Source: Loxodes magnus (Eukaryota; Ciliophora; Karyorelictea; Loxodida; Loxodidae). Taken from it: a stretch of DNA of 64,000 bases. Made by a program: the position numbers and the translations under genes. The stretch lies in assembly GCA_946699065.1 (NCBI GenBank), contig CAMPDV010002069.1, positions 17,734-81,733 on the forward strand, given 5' to 3'. The notes beneath the pieces were generated by a model that saw nothing but the letters and a program-made list of their open reading frames with translations, ran no database searches and had not been told where the DNA came from. Positions 50,363 to 61,300 of this stretch are shown here, piece by piece; position 1 is the stretch's first letter, and each line of letters starts with the position of its first letter.

Positions 50363-52669
50363 TTTAACGGAAGTATGCTTTGAGAAGAAATAAGTATTTA
50401 GAAAAGTGAATAAATAAAGTAAGAAAAGAAGATAGAATTTCAGTTTAAAGGAAGTATTCTTAGAGAAGTAATAAGTATTTAGAAAAGTGAATAAATAAAG
50501 TAAGAAAAGAAGATAGAGTTTCAGTTTAAAGGAATTATTCTTTGAGAAGTAATAAGTATTTTTAAAAGTGAATAAGAAAGTAAGAAAAGAAGATTAAATT
50601 TCAGTTTAAAGGAATTATTCTTTGAGAAGTAATAAGTATTTGAAAAGTGAAGAAGTAAAGTTAAAAAGAAGATAGAATTTCAGTTTTAAGGAGTATGCTT
50701 TGAGAAGTAATAAGTATTTAGAAAAGTTAATAAATAAAGTAAGAAAAGAAGATTAAATTTCAGTTTAACGGAAGTATGCTTTGAGAAGTAATAAGTATTT
50801 GAAAAGTGAATAAATAAAGTAAGAAAAGAAGATAGAGTTTCAGTTTAAAGGAAGTATTCTTAGAGAAGTAATAAGTATTTAGAAAAGTGAATAAATAAAG
50901 TAAGAAAAGAAGATAGAGTTTCAGTTTAAAGGAATTATTCTTTGAGAAGTAATAAGTATTTTTAAAAGTGAATAAGAAAGTAAGAAAAGAAGATTAAATT
51001 TCAGTTTAACGGAAGTATGCTTTGAGAAGTAATAAGTATTTAGAAAAGTGAAGAAGTAAAGTAAGAAAAGAAGATATTGTTTCATTTTTAAGTAGTATGA
51101 TTTGAGAAGAAATAAGTATTTAGAAAAGTGAAGAAGTAAAGTAAGAAAAGAAGATTAAATTTCAGTTTAACGGAAGTATGCTTTCAGAAGTAATAAGTAT
51201 TTAGAAAAATGAATAAATAAAGTAAGAAAAGAAGATAGAGTTTCATTTTTAAGTAGTATGCTTAGAGAAGAAATAAGTATTTAGAAAAGTGAATAAATAA
51301 GTAAGAAAAGAAGATTAAATTTCAGTTTAACGGAAGTATGCTTTGAGAAGTAATAAGTATTTAGAAAAGTGAAGAAGTAAAGTAAGAAAAGAAGATATTG
51401 TTTCATTTTTAAGTAGTATGATTTGAGAAGAAATAAGTATTTAGAAAAGTGAAGAAGTAAAGTAAGAAAAGAAGATTAAATTTCAGTTTAACGGAAGTAT
51501 GCTTTCAGAAGTAATAAGTATTTAGAAAAATGAAGAAATAAAGTAAGAAAAGAAGATAGAGTTTCATTTTTAAGTAGTATGCTTAGAGAAGAAATAAGTA
51601 TTTAGAAAAGTGAATAAATAAGTAAGAAAAGAAGATTAAATTTCAGTTTAACGGAATTATTCTTTGAGAAGAAATAAGTATTTAGAAAAGTGAATAAATA
51701 AAGTAAGAAAAGAAGATTAAATTTCAGTTTAACGGAAGTATGCTTTGAGAAGTAATAAGTATTTAGAAAAGTGAAGAAGTAAAGTTAAAAAGAAGATAGA
51801 ATTTCAGTTTTAAGGAGTATGCTTTGAGAAGTAATAAGTATTTAGAAAAGTGAATAAATAAAGTAAGAAAAGAAGATAGAATTTCAGTTTTAAGGAGTAT
51901 GCTTTGAGAAGTAATAAGTATTTAGAAAAGTTAATAAATAAAGTAAGAAAAGAAGATTAAATTTCAGTTTAACGGAAGTATGCTTTGAGAAGTAATAAGT
52001 ATTTAGAAAAGTGAAGAAGTAAAGTAAGAAAAGAAGATAGAGTTTCAGTTTAACGGAAGTATGCTTTGAGAAGTAATAAGTATTTAGAAAAGTGAAGAAG
52101 TAAAGTAAGAAAAGAAGATTAAATTTTAGTTTAACGGAAGTATGCTTTGAGAAGAAATAATTATTTTTTAAAGTGTTTAAATAAAGTGAGAAAAGAAGAT
52201 AGAGTTTCAGTTTAACGGAAGTATGATTTGAGAAGTAATAAGTATTTAGAAAAGTGAATAAATAAAGTAAGAAAAGAAGATAGAGTTTCAGTTTTAATGA
52301 GTATGCTTTGAGAAGTAATAAGTATTTAGAAAAGTGAATAAATAAAGTAAGAAAAGAAGATAGAGTTTCAGATTAAAGGAAGTATTCTTTGAAAAGTAAT
52401 AAGTATTTAGAAAAGTGAAGAAGTAAAGTAATAAAAGAAGATATTGTTTCAGTTTAAATGAATTATTCTTTGAGAAGTAATAAGTATTTTTAAAAGTGAA
52501 TAAGAAAGTAAGAAAAGAAGATAGAATTTCAGTTTAAAGGAAGTATTCTTTGAGAAGTAATAAGTATTTAGAAAAGTGAAGAAGTAAAGTTAAAAAGAAG
52601 ATAGAATTTCAGTTTTAAGGAAGTATTCTTTGAGAAGTAATAATTATTTAGAAAAGTGAAGAAGTAAAG
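50363..52669. repeat. Mixed monomers with a 321 bp tandem duplication carrying a TTTCAG core change
   Basis: The core spelling GCTTTCAGAAG, where TTTGAG has become TTTCAG, is found at 49734, 51181, 51502 and 54717 only. The pair at 51181 and 51502 marks a four-monomer tandem duplication (about 51,000-51,640). Near 52,157 one monomer has TATTTTTTAAAGTGTTTAAATAAAGTG, an unusually altered core and tail. The rest is ordinary satellite. Confidence 0.8.
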
Positions 52670-55343
52670 TAAGAAAAGAAGATAGAGTTTCAGTTTAACG
52701 GAAGTATGCTTTGAGAAGTAATAATTATTTAGAAAAGTGAAGAAGTAAAGTAAGAAAAGAAGATAGTGTTTCATTTTTAAGTAGTATGCTTTGAGAAGTA
52801 ATAAGTATTTAGAAAAGTGAATAAGTAAAGTAAGAAAATAATATAGAGTTTCAGTTTAACGGAAGTATGCTTTGAGAAGAAATAAGTATTTAGAAAAGTG
52901 AATAAATAAAGTAAGAAAAGAAGATAGAATTTCAGTTTAAAGGAAGTATTCTTAGAGAAGTAATAAGTATTTAGAAAAGTGAATAAATAAAGTAAGAAAA
53001 GAAGATATTGTTTCATTTTTAAGTAGTATGATTTGAGAAGTAATAAGTATTTAGAAAAGTGAATAAATAAAGTAAGAAAAGAAGATAGAGTTTCAGTTTA
53101 AAGGAATTATTCTTTGAGAAGTAATAAGTATTTTTAAAAGTGAATAAGAAAGTAAGAAAAGAAGATTAAATTTCAGTTTAAAGGAATTATTCTTTGAGAA
53201 GTAATAAGTATTTGAAAAGTGAAGAAGTAAAGTTAAAAAGAAGATAGAATTTCAGTTTTAAGGAGTATGCTTTGAGAAGTAATAAGTATTTAGAAAAGTT
53301 AATAAATAAAGTAAGAAAAGAAGATATTGTTTCATTTTTAAGTAGTATGATTTGAGAAGAAATAAGTATTTAGAAAAGTGAAGAAGTAAAGTAAGAAAAG
53401 AAGATTAAATTTCAGTTTAACGGAAGTATGCTTTGAGAAGTAATAAGTATTTAGAAAAGTGAATAAATAAAGTAAGAAAAGAAGATAGAATTTCAGTTTT
53501 AAGGAAGTATTCTTAGAGAAGTAATAAGTATTTAGAAAAGTGAATAAATAAAGTAAGAAAAGAAGATAGAGTTTCAGTTTAAAGGAATTATTCTTTGAGA
53601 AGTAATAAGTATTTTTAAAAGTGAATAAGAAAGTAAGAAAAGAAGATTAAATTTCAGTTTAAAGGAATTATTCTTTGAGAAGTAATAAGTATTTGAAAAG
53701 TGAAGAAGTAAAGTTAAAAAGAAGATAGAATTTCAGTTTTAAGGAGTATGCTTTGAGAAGTAATAAGTATTTAGAAAAGTTAATAAATAAAGTAAGAAAA
53801 GAAGATTAAATTTCAGTTTAACGGAAGTATGCTTTGAGAAGTAATAAGTATTTAGAAAAGTGAATAAATAAAGTAAGAAAAGAAGATAGAGTTTCAGTTT
53901 AAAGGAATTATTCTTTGAGAAGTAATAAGTATTTTTAAAAGTGAATAAGAAAGTAAGAAAAGAAGATAGAATTTCAGTTTAAAGGAAGTATGCTTTGAGA
54001 AGAAATAAGTATTTAGAAAAGTGAATAAATAAAGTAAGAAAAGAAGATAGAATTTCAGTTTAAAGGAAGTATTCTTAGAGAAGTAATAAGTATTTAGAAA
54101 AGTGAATAAATAAAGTAAGAAAAGAAGATAGAGTTTCAGTTTAAAGGAATTATTCTTTGAGAAGTAATAAGTATTTTTAAAAGTGAATAAGAAAGTAAGA
54201 AAAGAAGATTAAATTTCAGTTTAAAGGAATTATTCTTTGAGAAGTAATAAGTATTTGAAAAGTGAAGAAGTAAAGTTAAAAAGAAGATAGAATTTCAGTT
54301 TTAAGGAGTATGCTTTGAGAAGTAATAAGTATTTAGAAAAGTTAATAAATAAAGTAAGAAAAGAAGATTAAATTTCAGTTTAACGGAAGTATGCTTTGAG
54401 AAGTAATAAGTATTTGAAAAGTGAATAAATAAAGTAAGAAAAGAAGATAGAGTTTCAGTTTAAAGGAAGTATTCATTGAGAAGTAATAAGTATTTAGAAA
54501 AGTGAAGAAGTAAAGTAAGAAAAGAAGATTAAATTTCAGTTTAACGGAAGTATGCTTTGAGAAGTAATAAGTATTTAGAAAAGTGAAGAAGTAAAGTAAG
54601 AAAAGAAGATATTGTTTCATTTTTAAGTAGTATGATTTTAGAAGAAATAAGTATTTAGAAAAGTGAAGAAGTAAAGTAAGAAAAGAAGATTAAATTTCAG
54701 TTTAACGGAAGTATGCTTTCAGAAGTAATAAGTATTTAGAAAAGTTAATAAATAAAGTAAGAAAAGAAGATATTGTTTCATTTTTAAGTAGTATGATTAG
54801 AGAAGAAATAAGTATTTAGAAAAGTGAATAAATAAGTAAGAAAAGAAGATTAAATTTCAGTTTAACGGAATTATTCTTTGAGAAGAAATAAGTATTTAGA
54901 AAAGTGAATAAATAAAGTAAGAAAAGAAGATTAAATTTCAGTTTAACGGAAGTATGCTTTGAGAAGTAATAAGTATTTAGAAAAGTGAAGAAGTAAAGTA
55001 AGAAAAGAAGATATTGTTTCAGTTTAAAGGAATTATTCTTTGAGAAGTAATAAGTATTTAGAAAAGTGAAGAAGTAAAGTAAGAAAAGAAGATTAAATTT
55101 CAGTTTAACGGAAGTATGCTTTGAGAAGTAATAAGTATTTAGAAAAGTTAATAAATAAAGTAAGAAAAGAAGATTAAATTTCAGTTTAACGGAAGTATGC
55201 TTTGAGAAGTAATAAGTATTTGAAAAGTGAATAAATAAAGTAAGAAAAGAAGATAGAGTTTCAGTTTAAAGGAATTATTCTTTGAGAAGTAATAAGTATT
55301 TTTAAAAGTGAATAAGAAAGTAAGAAAAGAAGATTAAATTTCA

Positions 55344-58300
55344 GTTTAAAGGAAGTATTCTTAGAGAAGTAATAAGTATTTGAAAAGTGAATAAATAAAG
55401 TAAGAAAAGAAGATAGAGTTTCAGTTTAAAGGAAGTATTCTTTGAGAAGTAATAAGTATTTAGAAAAGTGAATAAATAAAGTAAGAAAAGAAGATAGAGT
55501 TTCAGATTAAAGGAGTATGCTTTGATAAGTAATAAGTATTTAGAAAAGTGAATAAATAAAGTAAGAAAAGAAGATAGAGTTTCAGTTTAAAGGAAGTATT
55601 CTTAGAGAAGTAATAAGTATTTAGAAAAGTGAAGAAGTAAATTAAGAAAAGAAGATTAAATTTCAGTTTAACGGAAGTATGCTTTGAGAAGTAATAAGTA
55701 TTTAGAAAAGTGAATAAATAAAGTAAGAAAAGAAGATAGAATTTCAGTTTAAAGGAGTATGCTTTGAGAAGAAATAAGTATTTAGAAAAGTGAAGAAGTA
55801 AAGTAAGAAAAGAAGATATTGTTTCATTTTTAAGTAGTATGATTTGAGAAGAAATAAGTATTTAGAAAAGTGAAGAAGTAAAGTAAGAAAAGAAGATTAA
55901 ATTTCAGTTTAACGGAAGTATGCTTTGAGAAGTAATAAGTATTTAGAAAAGTGAATAAATAAAGTAAGAAAAGAAGATAGAATTTCAGTTTTAAGGAAGT
56001 ATTCTTAGAGAAGAAATAAGTATTTAGAAAAGTGAATAAATAAAGTAAGAAAAGAAGATAGAGTTTCAGTTTAACGGAAGTATGCTTTGAGAAGTAATAA
56101 GTATTTAGAAAAGTGAAGAAGTAAAGTTAAAAAGAAGATAGAATTTCAGTTTTAAGGAGTATGCTTTGAGAAGTAATAAGTATTTAGAAAAGTTAATAAA
56201 TAAAGTAAGAAAAGAAGATATTGTTTCATTTTTAAGTAGTATGATTTGAGAAGAAATAAGTATTTAGAAAAGTGAAGAAGTAAATTAAGAAAAGAAGATT
56301 AAATTTCAGTTTAACGGAAGTATGCTTTGAGAAGTAATAAGTATTTGAAAAGTGAAGAAGTAAATTAAGAAAAGAAGATAGAGTTTCAGTTTAAAGGAAG
56401 TATTCTTAGAGAAGTAATAAGTATTTAGAAAAGTGAATAAATAAAGTAAGAAAAGAAGATAGAGTTTCAGTTTAAAGGAATTATTCTTTGAGAAGTAATA
56501 AGTATTTTTAAAAGTGAATAAGAAAGTAAGAAAAGAAGATAGAATTTCAGTTTAAAGGAAGTATTCTTTGAGAAGTAATAAGTATTTAGAAAAGTGAAGA
56601 AGTAAAGTTAAAAAGAAGATAGAATTTCAGTTTTAAGGAGTATGCTTTGAGAAGTAATAAGTATTTAGAAAAGTTAATAAATAAAGTAAGAAAAGAAGAT
56701 ATTGTTTCATTTTTAAGTAGTATGATTTGAGAAGAAATAAGTATTTAGAAAAGTGAAGAAGTAAAGTAAGAAAAGAAGATTAAATTTCAGTTTAACGGAA
56801 GTATGCTTTGAGAAGTAATAAGTATTTAGAAAAGTGAAGAAGTAAAGTAAGAAAAGAAGATAGAGTTTCAGTTTAAAGGAAGTATTCTTAGAGAAGAAAT
56901 AAGTATTTAGAAAAGTGAAGAAGTAAAGTAAGAAAAGAAGATTAAATTTCAGTTTAACGGAAGTATGCTTTGAGAAGTAATAAGTATTTAGAAAAGTGAA
57001 GAAGTAAAGTAAGAAAAGAAGATTAAATTTCAGTTTAACGGAAGTATGCTTTGAGAAGTAATAAGTATTTAGAAAAGTGAAGAAGTAAAGTAAGAAAAGA
57101 AGATTAAATTTCAGTTTAAAGGAATTATTCTTTGAGAAGTAATAAGTATTTAGAAAAGTGAATAAGAAAGTAAGAAAAGAAGATAGAGTTTCAGTTTAAA
57201 GAAATTATTCTTTGAGAAGTAATAAGTATTTAGAAAAGTGAAGAAGTAAATTAAGAAAAGAAGATAAAGTTTCAGTTTAAAGGAAGTATTCTTAGAGAAG
57301 TAATAAGTATTTAGAAAAGTGAATAAATAAAGTAAGAAAAGAAGATAGAGTTTCAGTTTAAAGGAATTATTCTTTGAGAAGTAATAAGTATTTAGAAAAG
57401 TGAAGAAGTAAAGTAAGAAAAGAAGATATTGTTTCATTTTTAAGTAGTATGATTTGAGAAGAAATAAGTATTTAGAAAAGTGAAGAAGTAAAGTAAGAAA
57501 AGAAGATTAAATTTCAGTTTAACGGAAGTATGCTTTGAGAAGTAATAAGTAATTAGAAAAGTGAAGAAGTAAAGTAAGAAAAGAAGATATTGTTTCATTT
57601 TTAAGTAGTATTCTTAGAGAAGAAATAAGTATTTAGAAAAGTGAATAAATAAAGTAAGAAAAGAAGATAGAGTTTCAGTTTTAAGGAGTATGCTTTGAGA
57701 AGTAATAAGTATTTAGAAAAGTTAATAAATAAAGTAAGAAAAGAAGATATTGTTTCATTTTTAAGTAGTATGATTTGAGAAGAAATAAGTATTTAGAAAA
57801 GTGAAGAAGTAAATTAAGAAAAGAAGATTAAATTTCAGTTTAACGGAAGTATGCTTTGAGAAGTAATAAGTATTTAGAAAAGTGAATAAATAAAGTAAGA
57901 AAAGAAGATAGAATTTCAGTTTAAAGGAGTATGCTTTGAGAAGAAATAAGTATTTAGAAAAGTGAAGAAGTAAAGTAAGAAAAGAAGATATTGTTTCATT
58001 TTTAAGTAGTATGATTTGAGAAGAAATAAGTATTTAGAAAAGTGAAGAAGTAAAGTAAGAAAAGAAGATTAAATTTCAGTTTAACGGAAGTATGCTTTGA
58101 GAAGTAATAAGTATTTAGAAAAGTGAATAAATAAAGTAAGAAAAGAAGATAGAATTTCAGTTTTAAGGAAGTATTCTTAGAGAAGAAATAAGTATTTAGA
58201 AAAGTGAATAAATAAAGTAAGAAAAGAAGATAGAGTTTCAGTTTAACGGAAGTATGTTTTGAGAGTAATAAGTATTTAGAAAAGTGAATAAGCAAAGTAA

Positions 58301-61300
58301 GAAAAGAAGATAGAGTTTCAGTTTTAAAGGAAGTATTCTTAGAGAAGTAATAAGTATTTAGAAAAGTGAAGAAGTAAAGTAAGAAAAGAAGATTAAATTT
58401 CAGTTTAACGGAAGTATGCTTTGAGAAGTAATAAGTATTTAGAAATGTGAAGAAGTAAAGTAAGAAAAGAAGATATTGTTTCATTTTTAAGTAGTATGAT
58501 TTGAGAAGAAATAAGTATTTAGAAAAGTGAAGAAGTAAATTAAGAAAAGAAGATTAAATTTCAGTTTAACGGAAGTATGCTTTGAGAAGTAATAAGTATT
58601 TGAAAAGTGAAGAAGTAAAGTAAGAAAAGGAGATATTGTTTCATTTTTAAGTAGTATGATTTGAGAAGAAATAAGTATTTAGAAAAGTGAATAAATAAAG
58701 TAAGAAAAGAAGATAGAGTTTCAGTTTAAAGGAATTATTCTTTGAGAAGTAATAAGTATTTTTAAAAGTGAATAAGAAAGTAAGAAAAGAAGATAGAATT
58801 TCAGTTTAAAGGAAGTATTCTTTGAGAAGTAATAAGTATTTAGAAAAGTGAAGAAGTAAAGTTAAAAAGAAGATAGAATTTCAGTTTTAAGGAGTATGCT
58901 TTGAGAAGTAATAAGTATTTAGAAAAGTGAAGAAGTAAAGTAAGAAAAGAAGATATTGTTTCATTTTTAAGTAGTATGATTTGAGAAGAAATAAGTATTT
59001 AGAAAAGTGAAGAAGTAAAGTAAGAAAAGAAGATTAAATTTCAGTTTAACGGAAGTATGCTTTGAGAAGTAATAAGTAATTAGAAATGTGAATAAACAAA
59101 GTAAGAAAAGAAGATAGAATTTCAGTTTAAAGGAAGTATGATTAGAGAAGAAATAAGTATTTAGAAAAGTGAATAAATAAAGTAAGAAAAGAAGATAGAG
59201 TTTCAGTTTAAAGGAATTATTCTTTGAGAAGTAATAAGTATTTAGAAAAGTGAAGAAGTAAAGTAAGAAAAGAAGATTAAATTTCAGTTTAACGGAAGTA
59301 TGCTTTGAGAAGTAATAAGTATTTAGAAAAGTGAAGAAGTAAAGTAAGAAAAGAAGATATTGTTTCATTTTTAAGTAGTATGATTTGAGAAGAAATAAGT
59401 ATTTAGAAAAGTGAAGAAGTAAAGTAAAAAAAGAAGATTAAATTTCAGTTTAACGGAAGTATGCTTTGAGAAGTAATAAGTATTTAGAAAAGTGAAGAAG
59501 TAAAGTAAGAAAAGAAGATTAAATTTCAGTTTAAAGGAATTATTCTTTGAGAAGTAATAAGTATTTAGAAAAGTGAATAAGAAAGTAAGAAAAGAAGATA
59601 GAGTTTCAGTTTAAAGGAAGTATTCTTTGAGAAGTAATAAGTATTTAGAAAAGTGAAGAAGTAAAGTAAGAAAAGAAGATATTGTTTCATTTTTAAGTAG
59701 TATGATTTGAGAAGAAATAAGTATTTAGAAAAGTGAAGAAGTAAAGTAAGAAAAGAAGATAGAGTTTCAGTTTAAAGGAATTATTCTTTGAGAAGTAATA
59801 AGTATTTAGAAAAGTGAAGAAGTAAAGTAAGAAAAGAAGATATTGTTTCATTTTTAAGTAGTATGATTTGAGAAGAAATAAGTATTTAGAAAAGTGAAGA
59901 AGTAAAGTAAGAAAAGAAGATTAAATTTCAGTTTAACGGAAGTATGCTTTGAGAAGTAATAAGTAATTAGAAAAGTGAAGAAGTAAAGTAAGAAAAGAAG
60001 ATATTGTTTCATTTTTAAGTAGTATGATTTGAGAAGAAATAAGTATTTAGAAAAGTGAAGAAGTAAAGTAAGAAAAGAAGATTAAATTTCAGTTTAACGG
60101 AAGTATGCTTTGAGAAGTAATAAGTATTTAGAAATGTGAATAAACAAAGTAAGAAAAGAAGATAGAATTTCAGTTTAAAGGAAGTATTCTTAGAGAAGTA
60201 ATAAGTATTTAGAAAAGTGAATAAATAAAGTAAGAAAAGAAGATAGAGTTTCAGTTTAAAGGAATTATTCTTTGAGAAGTAATAAGTATTTAGAAAAGTG
60301 AAGAAGTAAAGTAAGAAAAGAAGATTAAATTTCAGTTTAACGGAAGTATGCTTTGAGAAGTAATAAGTATTTGAAAAGTGAAGAAGTAAAGTAAGAAAAG
60401 GAGATATTGTTTCATTTTTAAGTAGTATGATTTGAGAAGAAATAAGTATTTAGAAAAGTGAATAAATAAAGTAAGAAAAGAAGATAGAGTTTCAGTTTAA
60501 AGGAATTATTCTTTGAGAAGTAATAAGTATTTTTAAAAGTGAATAAGAAAGTAAGAAAAGAAGATAGAATTTCAGTTTAAAGGAAGTATTCTTTGAGAAG
60601 TAATAAGTATTTAGAAAAGTGAAGAAGTAAAGTTAAAAAGAAGATAGAATTTCAGTTTTAAGGAGTATGCTTTGAGAAGTAATAAGTATTTAGAAAAGTT
60701 AATAAATAAAGTAAGAAAAGAAGATATTGTTTCATTTTTAAGTAGTATGATTTGAGAAGAAATAAGTATTTAGAAAAGTGAAGAAGTAAAGTAAGAAAAG
60801 AAGATTAAATTTCAGTTTAACGGAAGTATGCTTTGAGAAGTAATAAGTATTTAGAAAAGTGAATAAGAAAGTAAGAAAAGAAGATATTGTTTCAGTTTAA
60901 CGGAAGTATGATTAGAGAAGAAATAAGTATTTAGAAAAGTGAAGAAGTAAAGTAAGAAAAGAAGATAGAGTTTCAGTTTAAAGGAATTATTCTTTGAGAA
61001 GTAATAAGTATTTAGAAAAGTGAAGAAGTAAAGTAAGAAAAGAAGATTAAATTTCAGTTTAACGGAAGTATGCTTTGAGAAGTAATAAGTATTTAGAAAA
61101 GTGAAGAAGTAAAGTAAGAAAAGAAGATTAAATTTCAGTTTAAAGGAATTATTCTTTGAGAAGTAATAAGTATTTAGAAAAGTGAATAAGAAAGTAAGAA
61201 AAGAAGATAGAGTTTCAGTTTAAAGAAATTATTCTTTGAGAAGTAATAAGTATTTAGAAAAGTGAAGAAGTAAATTAAGAAAAGAAGATAGAGTTTCAGT

